In this document: one piece after another, positions 17,692 to 27,463 of the stretch | How the letters are laid out: the number at the start of each line of letters is the position of its first letter | Position numbering within the stretch: the stretch's first letter is position 1 | Assembly: GCA_009845905.1 (NCBI GenBank) | Contig: VXYS01000013.1 | Coordinates: forward strand, 1 to 64,000 | Direction: 5' to 3' | Origin: Gammaproteobacteria bacterium | GTDB lineage: Bacteria > Pseudomonadota > Gammaproteobacteria > Steroidobacterales > Foliamicaceae | Length of the DNA: 64,000 nt | The notes under the pieces: model-generated | Databases searched by the model: none | Seen by the model: the letters and a program-made list of their open reading frames with translations, nothing else | Told to the model about the DNA's origin: nothing | Program-made: the position numbers and the translations under genes

Positions 17692-20259
17692 ATGCCCATT
17701 CAATTACAACCGAAACAAACCGTATTGTCCGCCGCCGTCGCGCTGTCGATAGCGGGCGCGCCGGTCGCGGCGCAGGAGGATGCCGGCGCACGGGTGCTCG
17801 ATGAAATCGTGGTTACCGCGAGGCGCGTCCAGGAATCGCTGCAGGACGTGCCTCTTGCCGTGACCGCCCTGGACACCCGCGAGATCACCGAACTCGGGAT
17901 CACCAATTTCGCGGACTACGTGCTGCAGTTGCCGAGCGTAACCGCCGGCGGCAGCGGGCCGGGTCAGAACACCATCTACATTCGCGGCGTCGCATCCACG
18001 ACGCCGAACCTGACGGTGGCCGGCGTGGCCGGCTTGGCGCCCAACGTGGCCTTTTACCTCGACGAGCAGCCGCTGGCGCATCCGGGCCGCAATCTCGACG
18101 TCTACGCGGCGGACCTGGCGCGCATCGAAGTGCTCTCGGGTCCCCAGGGCACGTTGTTCGGCGCCAGTTCCCAGGCCGGCAATGTCCGCCTGATCACTAA
18201 CAAACCGGACCTGAGCGAGTTTTACGGCAACGCAAAGCTCGGCGCGAACACGATCAGCGGCGGCGATTCGAGCGCCAGTCTCGAAGTCGTCATGAACATT
18301 CCCGTCAGCGACAACTTCGGCTTGCGCGGCGTCGTCTATAGCGATCGCAAGGGCGGCTGGATCGACAACGTGGCCGCCACGAGGGACACCCGCGAGAGTG
18401 CGAGATTCAGACCCCAAGGCACGGTTCGCAAGAACGGTGTGCCGGTCGCCGCGCACCGGGCCGGATTCCAGGCGGGAGCGGATCTCTCCGGCGTCAATTT
18501 CGTTCCGGCGGACAACAATGTTGTCGCCGGCGAGGACATTAACGAGGTCACCTACACCGGCGGCCGTATCTCGGCGAAGTGGGATATCACCGACAACTGG
18601 GATCTGCTCGTTTCGCACACGACCCAGGACACAGAAGCGGACGGCGTGTTCTTCGCCGATCCCGATATCGGTGACCTGGAAATCGCCCGCTACGTGAACG
18701 AACGCATCGATGATTCCATAGACAACACCGCCTGGACCCTCACGGGTCGGCTGGCGGCCCTTGACGTCATCTACACGGGCGCGTTCACGGACCGGCAATC
18801 GGACCAGATCGTCGACTATTCGGACTACCTGTTCGTTGGCCAGTACCTGCCGTACTACATTTGCGACGGCAGCGTGACGTATCCGGGCTCGGCGGCCCCA
18901 TCCGGCACCTGCAACGAGCCGCAACTGTTCGTGGACAGCCTCAACAAACTTGAAGTTCAGACTCACGAGATCCGCTTCACCACCGACCCGGCCAACCGCT
19001 GGCGCCTTCAGGGCGGTGTGTTCTCCAGCGAACTGGAACTCATCGAGGTCAACGACTTCACCTATCCCGGTTCCCTCAAGGCGATCGGATTCAATGGCGT
19101 GGCGGGATGGGGTCCGAACTACCCGCTGACCAACACGCAGGTATCGGGACTGGTGGGCAATGCCGGTGAAGGCTATTACACCTACCCGGGGCCGTTCCCA
19201 CCCGGCGTCATTTTCCGCAACGACATCAGGCGCACGGATGAGCAGTTGGGCGTGTTCGGTGAACTGGACTTCAACCTGAACGAGCAGTTCACCGTGACGC
19301 TCGGCGCGCGCAACTATGAGATCGAGGTCGATCTGGAGGGCAGCGCCAACTCATCGTTCTATAACTTTGGCCAGACCGCCGACGCGCAGGCTTTCGGCAC
19401 CAACATCTCCAGGCAGTTCGCGCCCGACAGCACAGTGCCGGGTGCGCCTGACAAGGCGGTGGCCGATGGCACGATCTACAAGGCGACGCTCGGCTGGCGG
19501 CCGCAGCCCGCGCATCTGTACTACGTCACGCTGTCGGAGGGCTTCCGGCCCGGCCTGCTGAATCGCCCAGGCGGGCGCACGAGCGCGGACGGCAGCGGTT
19601 TCGTGGTGCCTTACGTGTTGCAAACAGATGAAGTCGTCAATCTCGAGGTGGGCATGAAGGTCGATTTCGGTAACGCCTTGCGCATTAACGCAGCGTTGTT
19701 CAACATCGATATCGATAACCTGCAGACCACGATATTTGATACCAGTATCGTCAACCTGTTCTTCTCGGATAACGCCGCGGACGCCAGGGTGAGGGGTCTG
19801 GAGGCGGACTTCGTCTGGCTGCCCCCCGGGATCGATGGGCTCACCATCGCCGGAGCCCTGTCGTTGCTCGATTCGGAGATTACGCGGAAGATCACGCCCA
19901 CCAATGACGTGCGCGAGGGGGACGAGCTTGCCTTCGCTCCAGGCAACCAGGGCAATCTGCGGGCGCGCTACGAGTGGACCCTGCAGGCCACCGGGTGGAC
20001 GGCGCATGTCATGCCCATGATTTCGTGGTCCGCGGATTCGTACAGCGACATCATTACCATCAACCGCGACCTGATCGACAGTTGGATGATGCTCGGCCTG
20101 ACGGCAGGCGTGGCCAGCGACAACTGGTCGGTGACGCTTTACGGCAGCAACCTGACGGATGAACGGGCCGAGGTGTCGCGCTCATTCGTGTTCGATACCA
20201 AGCACGTCACCTACGCGCAACCCAGGACATTCGGCGTACGCGCGAGTCTGAACTTCTGA
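17692..20259 (+). CDS. TonB-dependent receptor (tandem paralogue 1)
   Basis: 855-residue outer-membrane receptor. A Sec signal ends near GAPVAAQ, followed by a TonB box (DEIVVTARR), a plug domain with ADYVLQLPSVTAGG and VLSGPQGTLFGASSQAGN, and a beta-barrel ending in the aromatic terminus RASLNF. ATG 17692 is preferred over an upstream in-frame start because GGGAGGAG precedes it at good spacing and the paralogue at 24004 starts identically. Substrate unknown; the BCCT transporter, sulfotransferase and divergent C1 operon suggest an organic nitrogen or osmolyte-like compound. It is about four-fifths identical to the 24004 receptor by eye. Confidence 0.93.
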   Translation: MPIQLQPKQTVLSAAVALSIAGAPVAAQEDAGARVLDEIVVTARRVQESLQDVPLAVTALDTREITELGITNFADYVLQLPSVTAGGSGPGQNTIYIRGVASTTPNLTVAGVAGLAPNVAFYLDEQPLAHPGRNLDVYAADLARIEVLSGPQGTLFGASSQAGNVRLITNKPDLSEFYGNAKLGANTISGGDSSASLEVVMNIPVSDNFGLRGVVYSDRKGGWIDNVAATRDTRESARFRPQGTVRKNGVPVAAHRAGFQAGADLSGVNFVPADNNVVAGEDINEVTYTGGRISAKWDITDNWDLLVSHTTQDTEADGVFFADPDIGDLEIARYVNERIDDSIDNTAWTLTGRLAALDVIYTGAFTDRQSDQIVDYSDYLFVGQYLPYYICDGSVTYPGSAAPSGTCNEPQLFVDSLNKLEVQTHEIRFTTDPANRWRLQGGVFSSELELIEVNDFTYPGSLKAIGFNGVAGWGPNYPLTNTQVSGLVGNAGEGYYTYPGPFPPGVIFRNDIRRTDEQLGVFGELDFNLNEQFTVTLGARNYEIEVDLEGSANSSFYNFGQTADAQAFGTNISRQFAPDSTVPGAPDKAVADGTIYKATLGWRPQPAHLYYVTLSEGFRPGLLNRPGGRTSADGSGFVVPYVLQTDEVVNLEVGMKVDFGNALRINAALFNIDIDNLQTTIFDTSIVNLFFSDNAADARVRGLEADFVWLPPGIDGLTIAGALSLLDSEITRKITPTNDVREGDELAFAPGNQGNLRARYEWTLQATGWTAHVMPMISWSADSYSDIITINRDLIDSWMMLGLTAGVASDNWSVTLYGSNLTDERAEVSRSFVFDTKHVTYAQPRTFGVRASLNF

Positions 20260-20293
20260 CCGACACGGTCCCGGAAGCAGCTGCCGACTCGGT

Positions 20294-20309
20294 ATCCCCT
20301 TCGGGGGAT
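20294..20309 (+). terminator. UUCG-tetraloop hairpin after TonB receptor 1
   Basis: ATCCCC (20294-20299) pairs perfectly with GGGGAT (20304-20309) around TTCG, an unusually stable RNA tetraloop. It lies 35 bases after the receptor stop and has no T-run, so it is not a classic intrinsic terminator. If the sulfotransferase starts upstream (see that entry) the hairpin is inside its coding sequence. Confidence 0.35.
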
Positions 20310-20474
20310 GCTGTCGTTGCGTCCGGGGGTCGCGGAAAGGCTCGGGGCCATCCACCAGACGATCCCACGCTTTCTTCCATTCAGGACATAATCGTCGCGA
20401 AACGGTACGGGGAGGCCCTGGCCAGCCTGGAATCCATCCTTCGCGACGAACCGGACAACACCAACGCGCTGTAC

Positions 20475-22337
20475 ATGACCGCGGTCTGCCGCCGCTATCG
20501 TGGCGAGTTTGACGCGGCGCTGGCGACGCTCGCCAGACTGAAGGCGCTCGCTCCCGAGAGCGGCCGGGCGCACCAGGAGGAAGGCCACGCGTACCGCGAT
20601 TCGGGAAGGCCCGGTCACGCGCTCCGCAGCTACGAGCGCGCCTGCCGTTTCAACCCCGGGCTGGTGGCGAGTTGGCGTGAGCAACTCCGAATTCTGCGCC
20701 ATCAGGGCCGTTCCCGGCAGGCCGCGCGGGTCAGGGCGCAACTGGACTACTTCGAGCGGTTGCCGCGGCCTCTCCTCGCCGTCATCGACCTGATCGGCCA
20801 GGGCAAGCTGCTTAGGGCGGAGGATCTTTGCCGCAAGTTCCTGCAAAAGGCGCCCCACCACGTGGAAGCCATGCGGCTGCTGGCCGATATCGGCATCCGA
20901 TTCGGAGTGCTGGCGGACGCCGAGTTTCTGCTTGAGTCCGCGCACCGGTTCGAGCCGAACAACGTGCGGGTGCACATCGACTACATCCAGGTGCTCAGGA
21001 AACGGCAAAAATTCGGCCAGGCTCTTGAGCAGTCCGGGCAGCTGCTTGACACCTCGCCCGGAGATCCGCAGTTGCAGTCCATCCATGCGATCGTAAGCAT
21101 GCAGACCGGCGACTACGATGCGGCGCTGAGCCTGTTCGACAGGGTGCTGGAGCGGCTGCCCGGAGATCCGGTCACGCTCACCTCGAAGGGTCACGCCTAT
21201 AAGACCAGCGGCCGGTACGACGAGGCGGTTGCGTCATACCGGGCAGCGATTGCGAGCCAGCCGCGGCACGGCGACGCCTGGTACTCGCTGGCCAATCTGA
21301 AGGTCTACACGTTCGATGACGGCGAACTCGAGCGAATGCATTTGCAGGCGCGCGATGAAGGCTTGTCGCGCACCGACCGCGTGCAATTGAGTTTCGCCCT
21401 GGGCAAGGCATACGAAGACCGCGACGACTTTGAGTCTTCGTTCCGTTACTACGAGCAGGGAAACCGTTTCAAAAAAATGCTGAGCACCTACGACGCGGAC
21501 AAGATGACGGAGGAACTGCGCGCCCAGAGCCGCGTGTGCACCGCCGAGGCGTTGGCTCGCGGAGCCAGGGCGGGAGATTCGGCGGGCGACCCGATTCTGG
21601 TTGTGGGGTTGCCACGGGCCGGCTCGACCCTGCTGGAACAGATCCTCTCGTCCCATTCAAGGGTGGACGGTACCCTGGAGCTGCCGAACGTCCTGTCGCT
21701 GTCACAGCAACTGCGACGGCGTGGACTGAAACGGGGCGAGCCGGGCTATCCGGATATCCTGACGGCGCTGTCCGATGAGGAACTCCGCCAATTCGGGCAA
21801 CAGTACATCGACGATACGCGTATACACCGGCAGGGCGCGCCGTTTTTCGTCGACAAGATGCCGAACAACTTCCGCTACATCGGACTGATCCACCTGATAC
21901 TGCCCAATGCGAAGATCATCGACGCCAGGCGCCACCCCATGGCCTGCGGATTCAGCGGCTACAAGCAACTGTTTGCCGAGGGCCAGGAATTCACTTATGA
22001 CCTTGCGGACCTCGGGCAGTACTATCGCGATTACGTCGAACTGATGGACCACTGGGACGAGGTGTTGCCCGGGAAGGTGCTGCGCGTCCAGTACGAGGAG
22101 GTGGTGAGCGACCTCGAAACTCAGGTGCGCCGGATTCTCGACCACTGCGGACTCGAATTCGAATCGGAATGCCTGAGTTTTTACCGTACGGACCGGGCGG
22201 TGCGCACGCCCAGCTCCGAACAGGTACGGCAGCCCATATTCAAGTCGGGGCTCGACTACTGGCGCAACTACGAGTCCTGGCTGGATCCGCTCAAGGACGC
22301 GCTGGGCGAAGACGTGCGGCGGCGCTACACGATATGA
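20475..22337 (+). CDS. TPR-repeat sulfotransferase
   Basis: Given from the first ATG (620 residues). The N-terminal half is a run of tetratricopeptide repeats. The C-terminal half is a sulfotransferase with the PAPS-binding segment VVGLPRAGSTLLEQILSSH and a later ARRHPMACGFSGYKQ segment. It should transfer sulfate from PAPS to an unidentified acceptor, or act on peptides. The frame stays open and TPR-like upstream of 20475 (VAKRYGEALASLESILRD), so the real start is earlier. An in-frame CTG at 20256 overlaps the receptor stop as CTGA and would give 693 residues. Its 3' end overlaps the BCCT start by four bases (ATGA). Confidence 0.85.
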   Translation: MTAVCRRYRGEFDAALATLARLKALAPESGRAHQEEGHAYRDSGRPGHALRSYERACRFNPGLVASWREQLRILRHQGRSRQAARVRAQLDYFERLPRPLLAVIDLIGQGKLLRAEDLCRKFLQKAPHHVEAMRLLADIGIRFGVLADAEFLLESAHRFEPNNVRVHIDYIQVLRKRQKFGQALEQSGQLLDTSPGDPQLQSIHAIVSMQTGDYDAALSLFDRVLERLPGDPVTLTSKGHAYKTSGRYDEAVASYRAAIASQPRHGDAWYSLANLKVYTFDDGELERMHLQARDEGLSRTDRVQLSFALGKAYEDRDDFESSFRYYEQGNRFKKMLSTYDADKMTEELRAQSRVCTAEALARGARAGDSAGDPILVVGLPRAGSTLLEQILSSHSRVDGTLELPNVLSLSQQLRRRGLKRGEPGYPDILTALSDEELRQFGQQYIDDTRIHRQGAPFFVDKMPNNFRYIGLIHLILPNAKIIDARRHPMACGFSGYKQLFAEGQEFTYDLADLGQYYRDYVELMDHWDEVLPGKVLRVQYEEVVSDLETQVRRILDHCGLEFESECLSFYRTDRAVRTPSSEQVRQPIFKSGLDYWRNYESWLDPLKDALGEDVRRRYTI

Positions 22338-23872
22338 ACTCCAGGACGGCTGCCGATATCGGCCACGAAATCGGCGAGCACAACATTCGGGTCTTCAATC
22401 TCGACATCCACAACCCGGTATTCATCGTTTCCGCCGCGCTCGTGGTGATGCTGGTGATCGGCACGCTGTTGTTTCTTGAGCAGGCGGCAACCCTTTTCGC
22501 CGATCTGAGGGTCTGGACGACGACGACGTTCGACTGGTTCTACTTCGCTGCGGCGAATCTCTTCGTCCTGTTCTGCTTCGGCGTCGCGCTGTCCCCGTTG
22601 GGGCGGATTCGCCTTGGCGGTAAGCGTGCAAGGCCGGAATACGGCTATTCCGCGTGGCTGGCCATGCTGTTTGCGGCCGGCGTGGGCATCGGCCTGATGT
22701 TCTTCGGCGTCCTGGAGCCGGTGACTCACACCCTGGCGCCCCCGCTCGGCATCGATCCCGCCGACACCGGCGCGGCGCGCGCCGCCGGTATGTCCGCCGC
22801 GATCCTGCATTGGGGGCTGCACGCCTGGGCCATTTACGCAGTCGCCGGCCTTTCGCTTGCATTTTTCTGCTTCAATCGCGGCATGCCGCTCACGCTGCGC
22901 TCCGGGTTTTACCCGTTGATCGGCAAGTCCGTCTGGGGCCCCTTCGGTCACGCGGTGGACATCGTTGCGGTGCTGGCGACGCTTTTCGGGCTGGCGGTAT
23001 CGCTGGGCTTCGGCGCCGAGCAGATCGCCGGCGGATTGCAATACCTGTTCGGGATTCCCGCGACCACCGCCACCCGGGCCATCCTGATCATGGTGATCAT
23101 CGGCATCGCGCTGGCGTCCGTAATTGCCGGGTTGGACAAGGGCGTCAAACGCCTGAGTTGGATCAACATGGTGCTTGCGGGCCTGTTGTGGTTGTTCGTC
23201 CTGATCGCGGGACCCACGCTGGTGATTCTCGCGACGATCGCGCAAGCCACAGTCGATTATGTCTACTACCTGCCGGCGCTGAGCAACTGGATCGGCCGCG
23301 AAGACGTGGCATTCGTGCGTGACTGGTCGACTTTCTACTGGGCCTGGTGGGTCGCCTGGGCACCGTTCGTCGGGATGTTCATCGCGCGCATCAGTTTCGG
23401 GCGCACCGTGCGCGAGTTCATCACCTGGGTGCTGATCGTCCCGACGATCATCGGCATCCTGTGGATGGCGACGTTCGGTGGCGCTGCATTGGACCAGTAC
23501 TTTTCCGACGGCTATAAGGGCGTGGCGGAATCGGTGCCCGAACTGGCCTTGTTCAAGATGCTGGAACCATTGCCGATGGCCGCAGTCGTCTCGGCCTGCA
23601 GCGTATTCCTGATCACGATCTTTTTTGTCACGTCGGCCGATTCGGGATCGCTCGTGATGGACACCATCACGGCCGGCGGCAAGATGGACGCGCCCGTGCA
23701 ACAGCGCGCCTTCTGGTGTTTGCTGGCCGGCACGGCCGCCATGGCGCTGATGCTGGGCGGCGGCATGGCCTCGCTGCAGGCGCTGACCCTGGCGGTCGGT
23801 CTGCCCTTCACCCTGGTGCTGCTGTGCATGTGCGTTGGCCTCATCAAGGGCCTGCGCGAGGAATTGGGCTAG
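22334..23872 (+). CDS. BCCT family betaine/carnitine/choline transporter
   Basis: 512-residue inner-membrane transporter with the usual 12 hydrophobic segments. The glycine-rich helix FAAGVGIGLMFFGVLEP resembles the Na+-coupled BetP motif rather than the CaiT antiporter. ILHWGLHAWAIY and the Trp-rich box FYWAWWVAWAPFVGMF (about residues 330-350) form the trimethylammonium-binding aromatic site. Likely substrate is glycine betaine or a close analogue, feeding the demethylation genes. ATG 22334 overlaps the sulfotransferase stop (ATGA); an upstream start would run antiparallel to no evidence of coding. The C-terminal tail is short, which argues against a BetP-type osmosensor. Confidence 0.93.
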   Translation: MNSRTAADIGHEIGEHNIRVFNLDIHNPVFIVSAALVVMLVIGTLLFLEQAATLFADLRVWTTTTFDWFYFAAANLFVLFCFGVALSPLGRIRLGGKRARPEYGYSAWLAMLFAAGVGIGLMFFGVLEPVTHTLAPPLGIDPADTGAARAAGMSAAILHWGLHAWAIYAVAGLSLAFFCFNRGMPLTLRSGFYPLIGKSVWGPFGHAVDIVAVLATLFGLAVSLGFGAEQIAGGLQYLFGIPATTATRAILIMVIIGIALASVIAGLDKGVKRLSWINMVLAGLLWLFVLIAGPTLVILATIAQATVDYVYYLPALSNWIGREDVAFVRDWSTFYWAWWVAWAPFVGMFIARISFGRTVREFITWVLIVPTIIGILWMATFGGAALDQYFSDGYKGVAESVPELALFKMLEPLPMAAVVSACSVFLITIFFVTSADSGSLVMDTITAGGKMDAPVQQRAFWCLLAGTAAMALMLGGGMASLQALTLAVGLPFTLVLLCMCVGLIKGLREELG

Positions 23873-23874
23873 AA

Positions 23875-23927
23875 GCGAGGGCATGTCCCCGCGGCGTCCC
23901 GCCCTCCACGGAGGCTGGGCGGGCGCC
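23875..23927. repeat. Palindromic repeat, copy B
   Basis: Located directly after the BCCT stop. It contains GCGAGGGCATGTCCC followed by GGCGTCCCGCC (23893-23903), which pairs imperfectly with 23918-23927 (one base missing in the right arm). It is the same element as copy A (735-801) in reverse orientation. It may limit read-through into the second TonB receptor. Confidence 0.6.
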
Positions 23928-23948
23928 TTCGGACCGGGCCGCGCAACG

Positions 23949-23967
23949 CGTGGCTATCATATTCTTC
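23949..23967 (+). promoter_or_regulatory. Conserved upstream element of TonB receptor 2
   Basis: CGTGGCTATCATATTCTTC lies about 37 bases upstream of the second receptor. It matches the element before the first paralogue apart from a few substitutions, and includes a -10-like TATCAT (23955-23960). Shared conservation in otherwise diverged spacers is the evidence. Confidence 0.4.
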
Positions 23968-24003
23968 AGGTTTGAGGATTGAGCCCTCGCGAGGAGAGGC
24001 AAT

Positions 24004-26580
24004 ATGCCCATTCAATTACAACCGAAACATACCGTTCTGTCCGTCGCCGTCGCCCTGTCGGTGGCCGGCGCGCCGGTCGCGGCGCAGGAGGATGCCGGCG
24101 CACGAATGCTCGATGAGATCGTCGTTACCGCGAGGCGCGTGCAGGAATCGCTGCAGGATGTTCCACTGGCCGTGACCGCCCTGGACACCCGCGAGATCAC
24201 TGAACTCGGCATCACCAATTTCGCGGACTACGTGCTGCAGTTGCCGAGCGTGACAGCCGGCGGCAGCGGACCGGGCCAGAACACCATCTATATCCGCGGC
24301 GTGGCTTCGACAACGCCGCACCTCACGGTCGCAGGCGTGGCTGGGCTGGCGCCCAACGTCGCCTTTTACCTGGACGAGCAGCCGCTGGCGCATCCGGGCC
24401 GCAATCTGGACGTCTACGCGGCGGACCTGGCCCGCATCGAAGTGCTCTCGGGTCCCCAGGGCACGTTGTTCGGCGCCAGTTCGCAGGCCGGCAACGTCCG
24501 CCTGATCACGAACAAGCCGGACTTGAGCGAGTTCTACGGCAACGCCAAGATTGGCGCGAACACGATCAGCGGCGGCGATACGGGTGCGAGCCTCGAAGTC
24601 ATGCTGAACATTCCCGTCAGCGACAACTTCGGCTTGCGCGCCGTGGTTTACAACGACAGCAAGGGCGGCTGGATCGACAACGTCCCCGGCACGCGGGACG
24701 CCAGCCAGAGCGGACGTTTCAGGCCCGAGGGCACGGTTCGCAAGAACGGCTTGCCGGTCGCTTCGCACCGCGCCGGGTTCCAGGCGGGATCGGATCTCTC
24801 GGGCGTGACTTTCATACCCGCCGACAACAGCGCGGTCGTGGACAGCGACATCAACGGCGTCGATTACACCGGCGCCCGGCTCTCCGCCCATTGGGACATC
24901 AGCGGCAATTGGCGCCTGCTCGTTGCGCACACGACCCAGGACACGGAGGCGGACGGCGTGTTCTTCGCCGATCCCGAGGTTGGCGATCTCGAAATCCAAC
25001 GGTTCGTGGACGAGCGCATCGAGGACAGCATCGACAACACGGCGTGGACGCTCACGGCCATGTTCGATCAGCTGGAGGTCATCTATACCGGAGCGTTCAC
25101 CGACCGGCAGTCCGACCAGATCATCGACTACACCGACTACCTGTTCGTGGGCCAGTACCTGCCGTACTACATCTGCGACGGCACCGTGACCTATCCGGGC
25201 GCGGCCGCGCCTTCCGGCGTCTGCAATGAGCCCCTGATGTTCGTGGACAGCCTCAACGCGCTTGAGGTCACGACCCACGAGATCCGCTTCGCGACCGATC
25301 AGGCCCGGCGCTGGCGGCTGCAGGGCGGCGTGTTCATGAGCGAACTGGAGCTGCGCGAGCTCAACGACTTCACCTATCCCGGCTCCCTCAAGGCGGTAGC
25401 CTGGGACGGGATTACCCGAGGATACTCTCCGAACTATCCGCTCACCAACCCGCAAGCGGCCCCGGGGCACCCGACGCTCGGTAACGCCGAAGCCGGCTAT
25501 TACACCTATCCGGGACCGTTTCCCCGGGACGTGGTGTTCCGCAACGACATCCGGCGCACCGACGATCAGTTCGGCGTGTTTGCCGCGCTGGGCCTGGACC
25601 TGAGCGACCGGTTCGCGCTTACGGTGGGCGCCCGCAACTACGAGATCGAGGTGGATTTCGAAGGCAGCGCCAACTCGTCGTTCTACAATTTCGGCCAGGC
25701 TGAAGATCAGCAGCGCGCCGGCGCCAACCTATCGGCGCAATTCCGGCCGGGCAATACCTTCGGCGCGCCCGACAAGGCGATTGCGGACGGCACCATCTAC
25801 CGGACCACGCTGGACTGGCGGCCGCAGCCCGAGCAACTCTATTACGTCACGCTGTCGGAGGGATTCCGCCCCGGCCTTTTGAACCGTCCGGGCGGCCGGA
25901 TGAACGCGGCCGGTACCTTCGCCGTGCCCTGGCAGCTTGAAACCGACGAAGTCACGAATTTCGAATTGGGCATGAAGTCCGATTTCCTGGACTCCACCTT
26001 GCGCCTCAACGCGGCGCTGTTCCGGGTCGAGATCGACAACCTGCAGACCACGATCTTCGATCCGAATATCGTCAACCTTTTCTTCTCCGACAATGCGGCG
26101 GACGCCCGGGTGACCGGCTTCGAAGCGGACTTCAGCTGGCTGCCCCCGTGGTCGAACAGGCTCACGATTTCCGGCGCGCTGTCATTCCTCGACTCGGAGA
26201 TCACGCGCGTCATTACGCCCACCGACGATGTGCGCCTCGGCGACGAACTCGCGTTCGCTCCCGGATCGCAGGGCAACCTGCGGGCGCGCTACGAGTGGCC
26301 TCTGCTGGCCACCGGATTGACAGCGCACGTCATGCCCATGATTTCCTGGTCGGCGGAGTCGTACAGCGACATCATCACGATCAACCGCGACCGGGTCGAC
26401 GGCTGGACGATGCTCGGTCTGACGGCGGGCGTGGCCGGCGACCTCTGGTCGGTTACGCTTTACGGCAGCAACCTGACCGACGAACGCGCGGAGGTATCGC
26501 GCTCGTTCGGGTTCGACATCCAGTACGTCACCTACGCGCAGCCGCGAACCCTGGGCGTACGGGCGAGCATGAAGTTCTGA
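24004..26580 (+). CDS. TonB-dependent receptor (tandem paralogue 2)
   Basis: 858 residues, a full-length paralogue of the receptor at 17692. Signal peptide, TonB box (DEIVVTARR) and plug are nearly identical. Differences concentrate in barrel and loop segments, for example around GYSPNYPLTNPQAAPGHPT and RPGGRMNAAGTFAVP. It ends RASMKF. A GAGGAGAGG ribosome-binding site precedes the ATG. Both paralogues keep a Cys pair in the barrel (YYICDG and the later VCNEP/TCNEP), probably an extracellular disulfide. Divergent loops suggest related but distinct ligands. Confidence 0.93.
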   Translation: MPIQLQPKHTVLSVAVALSVAGAPVAAQEDAGARMLDEIVVTARRVQESLQDVPLAVTALDTREITELGITNFADYVLQLPSVTAGGSGPGQNTIYIRGVASTTPHLTVAGVAGLAPNVAFYLDEQPLAHPGRNLDVYAADLARIEVLSGPQGTLFGASSQAGNVRLITNKPDLSEFYGNAKIGANTISGGDTGASLEVMLNIPVSDNFGLRAVVYNDSKGGWIDNVPGTRDASQSGRFRPEGTVRKNGLPVASHRAGFQAGSDLSGVTFIPADNSAVVDSDINGVDYTGARLSAHWDISGNWRLLVAHTTQDTEADGVFFADPEVGDLEIQRFVDERIEDSIDNTAWTLTAMFDQLEVIYTGAFTDRQSDQIIDYTDYLFVGQYLPYYICDGTVTYPGAAAPSGVCNEPLMFVDSLNALEVTTHEIRFATDQARRWRLQGGVFMSELELRELNDFTYPGSLKAVAWDGITRGYSPNYPLTNPQAAPGHPTLGNAEAGYYTYPGPFPRDVVFRNDIRRTDDQFGVFAALGLDLSDRFALTVGARNYEIEVDFEGSANSSFYNFGQAEDQQRAGANLSAQFRPGNTFGAPDKAIADGTIYRTTLDWRPQPEQLYYVTLSEGFRPGLLNRPGGRMNAAGTFAVPWQLETDEVTNFELGMKSDFLDSTLRLNAALFRVEIDNLQTTIFDPNIVNLFFSDNAADARVTGFEADFSWLPPWSNRLTISGALSFLDSEITRVITPTDDVRLGDELAFAPGSQGNLRARYEWPLLATGLTAHVMPMISWSAESYSDIITINRDRVDGWTMLGLTAGVAGDLWSVTLYGSNLTDERAEVSRSFGFDIQYVTYAQPRTLGVRASMKF

Positions 26581-26644
26581 CCGGAGCCGCGCCGGAGTCC
26601 GGCCCGCGAATCCCCGTACGACGGTTTCGGAGCGCTCCCCGGGG

Positions 26645-27460
26645 CTAGAAGGGGGTATCGCCGGAGACCGAGGCGCGCTGCATCTTGCGGTGCTGCGGCC
26701 AGTAGTCGGCCAGCGCGTAGTGGGACGTGCAGCGGTTGTCCCAGATCGCCAGTGTGCCGGGGCGCCAGCGCAGCCGCACGCAGAATTCGGGCGTTTCGAT
26801 GTGCTTGTACAGGAACTGAAGCAGGTTTTCGCTTTCCTGGGGAGTGAAACCGTTGATGAAATTGGTGAAGAAGCGGTTGACGAACAGCGATTTGCGGCCG
26901 GTCTTCGGGTGGGTCCTCACCAGCGGATGCGTGACCGGCGGGAAGATCTCCTCGAACTCGCGCAGTTTCTCCTCGGCGTTCTCCCAGTTGCTTACGATCG
27001 GCCTGTAGTACCCGAGTATGGTGTGGGTGCAGGTCAGGCTGCCCAGTATCCGCTTCATTTCGTCGGAGAGGGACTCGTAGGCGCTGTAGTTGCAGGCCCA
27101 CATCGTGTCGCCGCCCCCGTCCGGAACGACCAGCGCGTGCAGCATGTGCAGCGCAGGGGGTTGCGCCAGGCCGGTCATGTCCTGGTGAAAGGTGTTGAGC
27201 GTTGGCGGCTTGCTCTTGTCGTTTTCCAGAAACAGCAGTTCCTGGTACTTGTGTGCCAGCGCAGGCTGAACGAAGCTCTCGCCGAATCGACGGGAGAACT
27301 CGACGAGTTCTTCTCCGTTCAGTTCCTGATCCCGGAAAAACAGAACTCTGTGTTCCAGGATTCCTTGTTCAATCTCGTCGATGACGTCCTGTGCAAGGTC
27401 CGGCGCAAGCTCGATGCCCGAAACCTCGGCGCCCAGTTTTGCCACTCGCTCAAAGTTCAT
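26645..27460 (-). CDS. TauD/TfdA-family Fe(II)/2-oxoglutarate dioxygenase
   Basis: 271 residues. The facial triad is visible as His92-x-Asp94 (FHQDM) and His247 (CTSHYALADY). Arg258 (QHRKMQR) is the likely 2-oxoglutarate anchor. The family hydroxylates or cleaves small sulfonates, herbicides and quaternary amines, so a role on a betaine-like or sulfonated compound is possible. Start ATG 27460 is three bases after the hydrolase stop (27464), so the two form an operon transcribed away from the TonB-like gene at 28538. Substrate not determinable. Confidence 0.88.
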   Translation of the reverse strand: MNFERVAKLGAEVSGIELAPDLAQDVIDEIEQGILEHRVLFFRDQELNGEELVEFSRRFGESFVQPALAHKYQELLFLENDKSKPPTLNTFHQDMTGLAQPPALHMLHALVVPDGGGDTMWACNYSAYESLSDEMKRILGSLTCTHTILGYYRPIVSNWENAEEKLREFEEIFPPVTHPLVRTHPKTGRKSLFVNRFFTNFINGFTPQESENLLQFLYKHIETPEFCVRLRWRPGTLAIWDNRCTSHYALADYWPQHRKMQRASVSGDTPF

Positions 27461-27463
27461 GAT

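Noticed and set aside
20260..20474. Empty intergenic region after TonB receptor 1
   Set aside because: The reading frame of the sulfotransferase is open and TPR-like through at least the last 90 bases, so part of it is probably coding.
22325..23884. 519-codon frame on the minus strand
   Set aside because: Antisense to the BCCT transporter; Gln/Arg/His-rich with no family similarity.
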